A DNA stretch of 64,000 bases, taken from positions 684,501-748,500 of the forward strand of contig RPFO01000059.1 of the NCBI GenBank assembly GCA_009746045.1, read 5' to 3'. Of the stretch, positions 44,538 through 56,500 are shown piece after piece (position 1 is the stretch's first letter; the number at the start of each line of letters is the position of its first letter). Both the position numbers and the translations under genes were made by a program. The notes beneath the pieces are model-generated. The model searched no databases. It was not told the origin of the DNA and was given only the letters and a program-made list of their open reading frames with translations. This DNA comes from Mesostigma viride. Taxonomy: Eukaryota > Streptophyta > Mesostigmatophyceae > Mesostigmatales > Mesostigmataceae.

Positions 44538-45603
44538 TAACCTAGCAGGCCTCGGGTGACGCCACACTGATCCGCTTGGCTTACGGCTGACAGTGTCCTT
44601 AAGCGCCCCCTATCCTGTCTACCTATCCCGCTTACCCCAGCTATGGCTCACTGGCCAACGACGACCGGGTTCCTTCCCGAGTCTCGCCCACAATACACAC
44701 ATCATCTTGATGAAACCAAACAGTTATCACTTCCGTCAACCAATCTCATGACAATTACTCATTGCAACCACTCTCGGGGGCTGCTCCGGATTGTTCCACT
44801 ATTAAACCCCTTGACGACAACACCAAGTTGTGAGGGAGAGTAACGAGCGAACAACGACCACCATGGCCGCTGCCGTGCTCCTAAATACCTCCAAAAATCC
44901 CGGCATCCATGCGCTGTCGCATTTGCCAGCAAGCCGCCTGACGTGCAGTTAGACTGCCAGCAAAATGCTTAGCAAGTCTGTTCGACAGCCACGTGCGAGC
45001 CAGCACACCGCACACTACGATCTGCATGCGTATCTAGCTTTGTCCGATGGACTGAACATCATTCCGTCTGGACAATACAAAAGATTCGTAACTGCCAAAT
45101 GTCACGCACCGGAATATTGCGCAAGCCACCAAGGCTTTGCGCCCCAAAGTCTTGTGCCGGAACCTAAGTCAGGTCACCTAAGACTGTCACTCTAGAAATT
45201 CAGGCCTTTCCGGCGCGGCGCTCCACACCGGCCCAAGGAACAAAGCCTGCGGCGTACTGAATCGGAACCAACCAAACGTCGGTAACGATTCCGATTACGG
45301 CAACCGCGTAACTTCTTGAGTGCACGGACGTAAATGATCACGGACGTGACAGCTGTCGCGTTTGCGTGCCATTATATCCTAGCCTATCACTTGGAAGGCA
45401 TGTCCATAGCAATAGAGTACTCATGTGTGTGATCCACTATATTCCCCCCCCACTTTTTAGCTCGAAAAAAGGGGAAGAGCCAAAAAGTAAAAAAAAAAAA
45501 AAGGATCACATAGGAAAAAAAAATTCCCACGGCAGGACCACACATGCTTTTCAAATAGGCTAAGCAATAACCTCTTCAGTGCTTTTTCAAGGATAAGCAT
45601 AAT
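44538..45603 (+). repeat. Right part of X2 and start of X3
   Basis: 44538-45352 completes X2 (homologous to 39647-40468). From 45353 X3 begins, again without spacer. Differences from X1 are a handful of substitutions and small indels, for example loss of one agct near 44625. Confidence 0.85.
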
Positions 45604-48600
45604 GGTGGTCCTCGCAAATGGTGGGAGAGCGATCGCAGCAACTGGTGCTCACCACTAGACACTCCCGGCCAGCTAGGCTAGAAACACACGCCCTGATCAA
45701 GCATGCTGTTTCCGGCCCCACCGTCTAGGTCATCTAGTCGCTCCACACGTAAGCCAGCCACAACGGTCTGAAAGTGCCAAAAAACACCCATCTTACTCCT
45801 CCTAGCTGCACTAATATTCGGATGATGGTCAAACTTGGTGGCTGGCTTCTCCATGGTACCCAGATTTACTGTGCCAAGTCACACCTTGGTTGGCCACTTG
45901 GTGCTCACAGAATGGTGACGTCCAAAAGCATAAAAAACGCCAAAATTGCCAGTTTTATTCATAATTAATTCCACAAACAACACAATTAATGTCGTTTTGA
46001 CCTGGAAATGGGCAGACACATTAAATATAACATATGCAGCTCAAGTACCAAGTTGCAACCGAAATAGAGATGGGATGGCCAGAAATTATGCTGTCAACCG
46101 TCACAAATACGGTCATTTGGAGCATTTTATGGATCATTAAATGCACCCAACAGTGCAAATGAGCTCAGATTAACCTGGAAGTAAGCAAACACTTCACTTG
46201 CAACATCTGCAGGCTGGCTGCAAAGTTGCACCTTGATTGAACACCAACTAGTTACATGATTCTGCTGTCACGCGTCACTCTCGCGCAAAATTTGGATATA
46301 TAATGCACCACAGGTAGCGCAAATGAGTTCAGACAGAGCTGAAATTTTTAATGCAATTTAAATAGAGCATGCTGAACATGATTGCCAAGTATTACCTCAG
46401 TCACACCACAGATGACGATGTGTCACAGTGACACGTGACAGCAGCCAACATCATAGTAGTATAATATTTCCTTACAAGTTCATACCCCATAACAGTACGA
46501 GCTGAGGTAAGGTTGAACTCCAACTTGGTTATCTCCACCCATACATGTGGCATGCACTTCATCATGGAAATACATGAACAGTTGTCTCTTTGATACATCA
46601 ATAGTATTAACTACCAACATTCCAATGGTGGGGCGTGTTGAGAGAGAGCAACTAGTTGGCAAGTCAAATAGTGGTTCGAAGCAAACATGGCTGCACACTA
46701 CATTTGCTTGCAGTTGCTATCTAACATCTCTAGCACATTAACTAGCCAGCTAGCTCGCATGCCAAACAATCTTCTAAAGGTGCATGGGCATTTTTTTATG
46801 TGTTGTTCATCGTGCACCCTGGACTACCTATCCTAGTGAAGCATGGGCTATGCACGGCAGATGGAGGATGTGGCCATGGGCATGCCATGAGCTGATGCCA
46901 GCGAAGGTGCTGGCAGCGGGCAGGTCAGGCAGCAGTAGTGGGATCTAGTGATGCAGAAGAGAGTGGCACATGTGGTAGAAAGTAATGCAGATGGCAGTAG
47001 TATGGCCAATGGCACGAGGCAGCGATCATGAAGGCTATCGGTTATGCAGATAGATGTTATGGTCTAGCCTTGAGGTTATGTTGCTACTGCTGCATGATGG
47101 AAGGGAAATTTATGTGGCAGGTGGCACGGTACAGCCAACAGTGGTGTAGTGTGCAAACCAACTCATTGGGGTGGGCTTGTGGTGAAAGCTCTCCATTCAG
47201 ATTTCCGTGGCAACACACCAGGTCATGATATTCTGTGGTGCTGGCAAGTGGTAGTGACAGATTGATCATGCCAGTGATTGATAGCAATGGTGAGCAGTAG
47301 GGTGCCTTCTTTGATACTACTGGCATTATCTGTTGTGCCAGGTGCCAGGCGCCAGCTATGCCAGCTGCCGATGCTGCTAAATGTGGCCCCAGTTTCTGGT
47401 GCTACGATAGAAGAGATGAAGAGGGCCGGCAGGAACTTGTGGCTGCAATCACGATCAAGGCGCTGCGATGGGCGAAGTCAATATGGCAGATTGTGGCAGC
47501 AATGGTGCAGGGCCTGGCGTTATCGTTTATGGCAGATTCCATATACTGAGTTGTAGGGACACTGCCACCAGTTACACCAACAGGCGAGACTCATGGTGGT
47601 GGACGTTGCTCCTGGTGGGAGTCTATAATATCTGTCACATGGGTATGCGCACACGATGCACCTGGTGGTCCTCCATGCTAACGACAGGAATGTTGGTACT
47701 GCTATGCAATCGTGGCACTGCTAACAACGGCGTAACAGTGGTAGGTGTGTTGGGGTGGTGGGGAGTGATGTGGCAGTGGTGTGGCAGCAAGCACTTTGGT
47801 AATCGTTATTGTGATGTTGTTGTGAGCCCGTAGAAGGTGTCCTGGTGAGATTCATGCCTCTTACGCAATGCTGTAAGCCCATTGTGCACTCTGTTGTGCC
47901 CGCAACAATATTCATCATCATAGGCAGCAACCATATCAAAGACAAATCAGCCCCCTTCCATGTATAGTACTTAATTCTCAGCCTGCTTCAACATATCTGA
48001 ATGTAACAAGGGCAATGAATCCTGGGTTTCCCAAGGCAGCAACAGCATCTGCGCACTTCACATACCTGGGCTCCCCCCTGGTTTCTTCGTGCCTCCCAGC
48101 CCCAGATCAGAACACGCCGCCCATCATTGATAAACATGGTGCATTATAATCTGGCCAAGGAAAGAGGTTGAAATACTTACCAACAGTCCGCTAAAGTGGA
48201 GCCCCAGCAGCGTGTTGTATGGCCTGTTAAAGCTGGATAAGCTCCAGGGTTGCACATCAACACACCTATATGTGCTGACTGTTGAATACAGGACATGTAC
48301 CTTCTGTTTGTTGCCTTCAGGCTCAGCTTCCTACGCCATGAATTACACTTGGAAGAATGAACAGGCGCACATCACGCTGTTTGGGGAGGCTGGCCATGGC
48401 TTACGTCTCCCTCTCGAGCAGCGATGCTTGACGAGGCGTCCGGCGTAACATGAACGAGGCGCTTTCACGAGCCTCGGGGAAAGAGACAGGCAGAAAATCT
48501 GGAAGGGGAACGGGGCTGGCTTCACCCTACCTTGGATCCGGATGCCGAAAAAGCAGGTTCCACTGTACAGCGTCGACTCAACCAGCGCAATGCGTATTCA

Positions 48601-49435
48601 TGCTTCATTTCGCAACGATCGCAGGCGATATTCAGTGATGAGCGCAGGTCTACACTACAGAGCCAGCAAAAAATCAGGCTGGGCTTCGCTCTAGAAGTTG
48701 TTGAAGCGCCCTGCGCAAATGGGATGACAAAAATGAAAGAAACGAGGGAGTGGCATATTTTTACGTGCGTTGCCATGATCAGCCCCGCACGCACCCTCCT
48801 GGCAGTTCCAACTGCTGCGGCAACGAGGCATTTACAATGGCAGTCGTTTTAACAAAAAGTTTTTCGGTCAAAAATTTTTGAATTAGTCATAGAATCGTGC
48901 GAGCGGCTTACCTTGAACTACACTGTCGCCGTTTTCGATAAGTTTCCGGTGTGACTTTTTGGGGGTCCACTGCAAAATGCAGCGGACCTGACCCGACCTC
49001 GCGAAAATGCCCGCCCTTTTTCTGTTTTCCTGAAAAAATGGACCGATTTCTTTAGGATAAAAAAATATCTACGTGAAGTAGATGAGTTATGAAGGCTCAA
49101 AATGAATTCGCTGTCCGTAATGTGATCTCAGGACGGTCGCTAGGATTTTCACGGCCGCCATGGGTGCTGCGTGACTTTTTGCCTCGTCGTCACCTTCCCG
49201 CCCACCAGATTTTCGGGATCTCGCGCCAATTTGGTGACGGAGTAAGATGGTCGTTTTTGGCGGGGCTCGGACCGTTGTGGCCATAATTTCAATGCACAAG
49301 GATACACATTTCCATCACCATTCATCTTCATCATCCTGAACGACTCGAAAACGCGGAAAAGATAACGGCAGGCTCGAGCTACCATGGTCCGGATTCTCCC
49401 GATTTCTGGCCTGCGCTGGTTGTCTCTTTGATAAT
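45599..49435 (+). mobile_element. 3.83-kb insertion with retroposon-type 3' end
   Basis: The insert 45604-49430 is flanked by ataat, with X2 as empty site (ggataagcataatcctc). There are no terminal inverted repeats and no LTR-type TG/CA ends. Its 3' end, ctgcgctggttgtctctttg, is shared with shorter inserts at 43.5, 52.6 and 63.8 kb. It has no recognisable RT; the interior shows degenerate ~180-bp repeats (46000-46340) and only short frames. It is probably a non-autonomous retroposon or one carrying captured DNA. Confidence 0.7.
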
Positions 49436-49755
49436 CCTCTTCATGGCTTTTTCAAGGATAAGCCTAATCCGCTTCATAGCTTTTTACAGGATAAGCTTAA
49501 TCCTCTTCCAAGTGCTCCACCCTGCAAGCACCTTGGGTATACCTCCGGCTCGGGCTGGCCGAACTGAACCCGCCAAGGGTTGTTCGCTTGTTAATATTCA
49601 GTGTGATGCAGGTCACGGACATACTTGGCCGCCGACCTCATGACAGGCAATTCCGTAGCCAGCCAGGTGTAGAATAAAACCATGATGCTTTATATATTTG
49701 GAAAGCAACCAAACCATTCACATTTAATTTCAAAAGACATCGACAAGAATACAAG

Positions 49756-51475
49756 TGTTGTCTTCTGATCAGACACTCCGCAAAGGTGAAAACCTTTGCG
49801 TTCAGTGCCGGGCCGCGGAAAACGCGGAAAACGCGATCTACAAATGAATCCGACCTGAATCGAACTGGGGACCTCTCGCACCAAATTTTGCTGACAATAG
49901 GACGGACGTCTCCGGTTACCATGGCATCGCCAACTTACACCTACAGTCATCCGCAAAATTTCTCCTGTCCGGGGAGTGATGCAAGCCTTTCGGATTTGGT
50001 ACTAGATAAATCACTCGAGATCTGTGTGTAGGAGTACTACACACGTGTCTGCACGCGAGACTTGTTCAGTCTCGCACCGTGAGACGGGCTGAACACGGCT
50101 GAAACCTTCTCTCGAAGGGGGCGTAGCCGGTACTATCGAAATCAGCCAAGCGTATATTCTGATCAGACACTCCGCAAAGGTGAAAACCTTTGCGTTCAGT
50201 GCCGGGCCGCGGAAAACGCGGAAAACGCGATCTACAAATGAATCCGACCTGAATCGAACTGGGGACCTCTCGCACCAAATTTTGCTGACAATAGGACGGA
50301 CGTCTCCGGTTACCATGGCATCGCCAACTTACACCTACAGTCATCCGCAAAATTTCTCCTGTCCGGGGAGTGATGCAAGCCTTTCGGATTTGGTACTAGA
50401 TAAATCACTCGAGATCTGTGTGTAGGAGTACTACACACGTGTCTGCACGCGAGACTTGTTCAGTCTCGCACCGTGAGACGGGCTGAACACGGCTGAAACC
50501 TTCTCTCGAAGGGGGCGTAGCCGGTACTATCGAAATCAGCCAAGCGTATATTCTGATCAGACACTCCGCAAAGGTGAAAACCTTTGCGTTCAGTGCCGGG
50601 CCGCGGAAAACGCGGAAAACGCGATCTACAAATGAATCCGACCTGAATCGAACTGGGGACCTCTCGCACCAAATTTTGCTGACAATAGGACGGACGTCTC
50701 CGGTTACCATGGCATCGCCAACTTACACCTACAGTCATCCGCAAAATTTCTCCTGTCCGGGGAGTGATGCAAGCCTTTCGGATTTGGTACTAGATAAATC
50801 ACTCGAGATCTGTGTGTAGGAGTACTACACACGTGTCTGCACGCGAGACTTGTTCAGTCTCGCACCGTGAGACGGGCTGAACACGGCTGAAACCTTCTCT
50901 CGAAGGGGGCGTAGCCGGTACTATCGAAATCAGCCAAGCGTATATTCTGATCAGACACTCCGCAAAGGTGAAAACCTTTGCGTTCAGTGCCGGGCCGCGG
51001 AAAACGCGGAAAACGCGATCTACAAATGAATCCGACCTGAATCGAACTGGGGACCTCTCGCACCAAATTTTGCTGACAATAGGACGGACGTCTCCGGTTA
51101 CCATGGCATCGCCAACTTACACCTACAGTCATCCGCAAAATTTCTCCTGTCCGGGGAGTGATGCAAGCCTTTCGGATTTGGTACTAGATAAATCACTCGA
51201 GATCTGTGTGTAGGAGTACTACACACGTGTCTGCACGCGAGACTTGTTCAGTCTCGCACCGTGAGACGGGCTGAACACGGCTGAAACCTTCTCTCGAAGG
51301 GGGCGTAGCCGGTACTATCGAAATCAGCCAAGCGTATATTCTGATCAGACACTCCGCAAAGGTGAAAACCTTTGCGTTCAGTGCCGGGCCGCGGAAAACG
51401 CGGAAAACGCGATCTACAAATGAATCCGACCTGAATCGAACTGGGGACCTCTCGCACCAAATTTTGCTGTTGTCT
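49756..51475 (-). mobile_element. Head-to-tail SINE array, 4.3 units of 394 bp, single insertion
   Basis: Units start at 49764, 50158, 50552, 50946 and 51340 (period 394), and the last is cut at 51467. The whole 1,704-bp block is flanked by tgttgtct (49756-49763 and 51468-51475), with X1 and X2 as empty sites. In element orientation (minus) it begins with a 5'-truncated unit and ends with the canonical SINE 3' end ctgatcaga. Each unit holds tgcgagaggtcccc and B-box-like GTTCGATTC, plus a ~120-bp head absent from the X1 SINE with inverted repeats gtgtgtag/ctacacac. Units are virtually identical. Small frames inside are shadows. Confidence 0.9.
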
Positions 51476-52349
51476 AGTCGTATAATGTCGTACTTGTGCG
51501 TCACTGTCCAAATAAGGCTAAGCGGTTCTTGATAACCTAGCAGGCCTCGGGTGACGCCACACTGATCCGCTTGGCTTACGGCTGACAGTGTCCTTAAGCG
51601 CCCCCTATCCTGTCTACCTAGCTATCCCGCTTACCCCAGCTATGGCTCACTGGCCAACGACGACCGGGTTCCTTCCCGAGTCTCGCCCACAATACACACA
51701 TCATCTTGATGAAACCAAACAGTTATCACTTCCGTCAACCAATCTCATGACAATTACTCATTGCAACCACTCTCGGGGGCTGCTCCGGATTGTTCCACTA
51801 TTAAACCCCTTGACGACAACACCAAGTTGTGAGGGAGAGTAACGAGCGAACAACGACCACCATGGCCGCTGCCGTGCTCCTAAATACCTCCAAAAATCCC
51901 GGCATCCATGCGCTGTCGCATTTGCCAGCAAGCCGCCTGACGTGCAGTTAGACTGCCAGCAAAATGCTTAGCAAGTCTGTTCGACAGCCACGTGCGAGCC
52001 AGCACACCGCACACTACGATCTGCATGCGTATCTAGCTTTGTCCGATGGACTGAACATCATTCCGTCTGGACAATACAAAAGATTCGTAACTGCCAAATG
52101 TCACGCACCGGAATATTGTGCAAGCCACCAAGGCTTTGCGCCCCAAAGTCTTGTGCCTGAACCTAAGTCAGGTCACCTAAGACTGTCACTCTAGAAATTC
52201 AGGCCTTTCCGGCGCGGCGCTCCACACCGGCCCAAGGAACAAAGCCTGCGGCCTACTGAATAGGAACCAACCAAACGTCGGTAACGATTCCGATTACGGC
52301 AACCGCGTAACTTCTTGAGTGCACGGACGTAAATGATCACGGACGTGAC

Positions 52350-52621
52350 ATGCGGATGTCCACATCGTCGGCGGTGTCGATCAGGGAGCATGCTCCGCCC
52401 CTAGCAGTTTGAAGCGATCACGGAACTAGCTCGACCTCATTCGATCCCGTCTAGCACCCGCGGCAGCGATGGGCGACTGGTTGCCCCAACCATCATCGCC
52501 TCAGTTTTGACACTAATCTCCAAGCCCACCGCCCGCGCCTCCAAGCCCAGACAGTCCAGCCAGTTCTGAATGTCAAAGAGACAACTGAATGTGCTCGGGG
52601 CGCTCCATGAGGGTGGTATCT
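52350..52621 (-). pseudogene. LINE copy L2, RT core half (right side of the split)
   Basis: The minus strand continues LINE homology with the sequence coding for RPEHIQ, LDCLGLEARAVGLEISVKTEA and later the DTADDVD region, matching 62420-62660. It ends near 52621 inside the TTLIAR region, so this LINE was 5'-truncated or deleted there. Confidence 0.85.
52566..52592 (-). mobile_element. 11-bp retroposon tail with perfect 8-bp duplication inside LINE L2
   Basis: The intact LINE reads ctgaatgtgctcgg. Here ctgaatgt is duplicated around caaagagacaa (52574-52584), the exact terminal sequence of the family that ends ttgtctctttg. Confidence 0.7.
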
Positions 52622-53558
52622 AGCTAACTCTATGCTAACAGCACAATGATCGAATCTGATAGTAGTATGAAATTAACATGACTCCGTTGGGAGATCATGT
52701 AGCACATATTCCCTTGCTGGATGGATGGAGGTGGGTGAAGCCGCGAAACCGAAATAAAACTCATGCTCCCGGTGAAGGGGATGGTTGCGGTCTCGGACGC
52801 TCCGGTAATGAGGTTGAGCGCGCGCTGGCTAGCATGCAAGGGCACGAGAACTTGTAGGTGTCGCCGTGCATGACCCATGACAGGTGGCCTTGCATGTTTA
52901 TGAATGGGAACTCACGAGGCCGGACGTCCGCAGGAGAGCGTCATATGGGGCAGGAGACTGATGAGGGATCTGGACATCCTTCCAACATCACCACGAACCG
53001 AGAAACGCTCCACATTAATTCCCTTCACAAATGTGTATGTGCGTCAAGTTCAGTAGTGTTGATGGCCGTCCGTGACCCCTTCAGGGGGGCGCGCGACTAA
53101 TGATTTATTGAGTCAAGAGTTTTAGACGTGGAGCCACGGTCTGCCGATTCAAGAACCAGCTGCAAAGCATATCATGCGCTCTAAGTGTAGGACGAGTCCA
53201 GTAGAAAGGCAAGCACATTGGCCGATAACTACCACTTCCAAGACCGCTACCGGCCTGAATATCATCGATGAACATGTGGAATGGAACGCATCCATATGAG
53301 CAGGTAACATGGATGTGCATGCCCTGGTCAGACCCCATGGAACATTCACATGCTTGGTCCATGTGGTCCCGGCATGCCAGGACCCGCATGCCAAAGCAGG
53401 CGGAACAGCAACAAAACAGCGCCTCCTTCATCGCTGAGCTTTGTGACCATGCCGCACCAAGAAGTACCTCAACATTCTCCGTGGCATGCCTCAAGTGCAT
53501 GTTCACGTACTGCCTCCCGTCGGGGCCATGCCACAACTTGGCCTGTTGACTTGGCCGT
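52622..53558. other. VDE 3' flank, no gene recognised
   Basis: 52680-52730 (ttgggagatcatgtagcacatattccc) resembles in reverse the LINE 3' flank at 63370. The rest has only short frames without domains. It includes the VDE 3' UTR next to 53558. Confidence 0.5.
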
Positions 53559-56500
53559 TTACTTCATGACCATGTCGCGGGACTCACGCAGAGCGCGGTC
53601 CTTGCCAAACAGGTTGACAAAGGCGCGCGCGTCCATCTCAAACTCGCCCAGCAGCCGGCGCTCTGCTTCGGTGAACTTGCTCATCAGAAGCTCCTCCTCC
53701 TTCTGGACCGCCATCAGCAGCGCCTTCTCCTCCTTGGTCAGCTCCTCGGCGATCACCATCTCCTCCTTCTCGATCACCTTCTCCAGGCGCAAGGGAAGCG
53801 GCTGCAGAGGCGGGCAAGAGTTGTCGGTGATGATCATCTTGTCAAAGCTGACGCCCACGCGGCGCAGCGCCACCTGGTAGTTGTACCTGCCGTCATGGCG
53901 CAACAACAATGACAATTGGACAGGCCGCAAACAGCAGGGTGTACAGGACAGGTACGTTAAGGTGGGCCATTGGCATGCATAGATGCAGCTGTGGTGCGAA
54001 GGCGTGCCTTGAACAAGGATGCCACCAGGAACCGGGGATGATTGCATGGCTAGCCTGTGCCCACTCGCCTTGAAACACTCACAGCGACCACCACTCCCAT
54101 GAATGGGCACGCCATCGTGAGGCTACATGGCTTACGTAGGTAGCCCCGAATGTACCTAGTAGTACAAGTACCTAGTACATGTACCTGAAGTAGCACCGGA
54201 GAGAAAGGGTTTTGTCGCAATACAAGGCATCCCAGAGAAACCCGGCATTCTAGGATATCCAGAGCACTTGCCCCCATCCGATCCACCCGCGCATCCCACA
54301 GTTCTTCGGTACAATCCCAAAGACTGTCCGCTGCGCCCGAATCCCTGCGGTGCAGCCCAAGCCCTTTATGTCTGTGTGCATCTACCTATGTGTGTGTGTG
54401 TGCCGCGCTGGCTTACTTGTACTTCTCCGGCAGTGTCTTGCTGCGCGTGTAGATGGTGGCGCCACCGTAGCCGTCCCACGCGTCGTTCTTGCCCTTGTAG
54501 TAGACGATGAAGTAGTCGTCCGGCTTGCCATCGACCTTGGCGTCCACAATGTACCAGTCATCCTGGGAAGGATGATTCCGTGCAGACAGTACAGCCCATG
54601 CCACACGCCCGTGCAGAGAAAGCACAAGTGCAGAGGGTAAGAGGGAGCACAAGCACAGGATACGTGGCTGTGCAACCCATGCTGGGACCCACACGCCTGA
54701 GAAACCCTGGGAGGGAGGAACAGGTGTAACCAGTTTCCTGTGCTGAAGAGATACGCTGCAACAGACACGTCCTCAGTCTTCGAGGAACAGCTTCCCAACT
54801 TGAGAAGCCGTGGTGCGCATGCTATAGAACCGCACCTGGTAGTGCAGGAACTCGTTGTCGTGGTTGTAGAGCGCACCCGGGTGGTCCGGATCAGCCACAA
54901 AGTTCTGGTCCGTCTCGCGCGTGACAAACCCGCCGTCGATCGTGGGTGTGCGCCAGCGGATGTGGATGGACATCTTGCCCTCCTGCCTGGCGCTGAACGT
55001 GTGGCGCTGGCGAGACACAGTGGATGCAGAAAAAGTGAGTGGTTGGTTGGTTGGTTGGTTGGTTGGTTGGTTGGTTGGTTGGTTGGTTGGTTGGTTGGTT
55101 GGTTGGTTGGTTGGTTGGTTGGTTGGTTGGTTGGTTGGTTGGTTGGTTGGTTGGTTGGTTGGTTGGTTGGTTGGTTGGTTGGTTGGTTGGTTGGTTGGTT
55201 GGTTGGTTGGTTGGTTGGTTGGTTGGTTGGTTGGTTGGTTGGTTGGTTGGTTGGTTGGTTGGTTGGTTGGTTGGTTGGTTGGTTGGTTGGATGGATGGAT
55301 GCGGGGATGGGTGGGTACAGTGACAGGTGGGTGGCACGACGGTGCTTAGATTGACATGTGCGAAGTTTGGCGAACGCAAGGCATCGAGGCGGGTAAATGC
55401 AGGGCCAAGGAGGCAGCAGCAGCCGCCCGCTATAATCCACCGCTGCTCACAAGTCTTATACCGACGACACTCACACAACCAGCACAGGCTTGGCATCAGG
55501 ATGTATCCACAGGAGCCTAGAGAGCCAGGATCCATTCTAGAGCCCCCACTCACCGCGCAGAGCGCCACCGCTACCGCCTAACAGCACAATAACTAACAAT
55601 CTAGCGCGCTCTTGCCACCAATCTAGAGCACGATCATGCAGCTGGTGTATCAGCCAGGTGCCCACCAGAACACATGGCGATGTGCCCCACTCGTACCGCT
55701 TTGCCCACCTGCGCGGCTCAGACTTGTCCCAACAACGGTGTGCCCATCATCCACAGATCCAATGCAACCTGTCAACCAACCCCACCAATCGCCACCCTCT
55801 GGCCGATCCCCCCCTACGTGCCCTCATTACCCATTGCCTCCCACCGCCTAAGAAAAAAAAAATTCCGATGGTTCGTCAAGGGAAAAAAAATCCCATCGCA
55901 GTCTTTCCCCCCCACACACACAATGATCCCCCCCCCCCCCCCCCCCCCAGCTGCAAGTCCCCCCTCACCTGGCAGTCGAACGTGTCGAAGGACGGGTTGA
56001 GCCCCGCAGTGATGTACCAGTCGCCGTTCAGGTCAAGCGTTGAGAAGGAGGGCACGACCGCGTCCCACGAGGGCACACGGAAGGTGCCGTCGTTGGCCTT
56101 CTGGGGCACGCAGCCACCCTTGGAGATGGCGCACTTGTTGAACTCGTCCACCACGCGGTTCTCAAACAGGTCTCCGCACTTGAGCTGTGGGAAAGGGGAG
56201 GAGAGGTGGGGGAAGGATGGGTGGGCAAGAGATGGATGATATGCGACATGGATGGGCGCGCACAGAATGAAAGATTTTGGGACAAGCACACGCGCCAAGA
56301 ATCTGCACACACCCATGACACAATAACTGCTCAAACAAGAGAGAGAGACAGAAGGGGGGAGGGGGGGGGCGGAGGCACGTGTCTTGCTGTGACCGTTCAG
56401 TCCACAAATCAAAGTGTACACATATCCAGCCACGGTGCCAAGTAAATGTGTAAGGCAGGAGGGTGCTTGCAATTGAGACCTGGCAGCCGCAGCAAGAAAC

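Larger units (their letters stand above)
40469..45352 (+). mobile_element. X2, second copy of element X, interrupted
   Basis: Starts directly after X1 at the junction CGTGACAG/CTGTCGCG with no spacer. It carries the 3,429-bp TIR insertion at 41109-44537. Net length is 1,455 bp. The ~306-bp segment absent from X1 (about 40560-40880) includes a C8 run, poly-A and three ~40-bp units of ttcaaggataagc.taatcc.ctt. Confidence 0.85.
45353..52349 (+). mobile_element. X3, third copy of element X, interrupted twice
   Basis: Net length after removing the insertions 45604-49430 (with 5-bp duplication) and 49764-51467 (with 8-bp duplication) is 1,453 bp, within 2 bp of X2. It ends CGTGACA at 52350, where LINE L2 resumes. 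The target duplication of the whole trimer is TGC or ATGC (39034-39037 and 52350-52353). Confidence 0.85.

Noticed and set aside
49786-51213. Repeated 81-101 aa frames as a gene family
   Set aside because: They are the SINE units of the array, read in several frames on both strands.
39038-52349. X copies as LTRs of one retrotransposon
   Set aside because: Copies abut directly without an internal region, primer binding site or pol gene.
54891-55440. NQPTNQPT / VGWL repeat proteins
   Set aside because: (GGTT)n microsatellite inside VDE intron 3.
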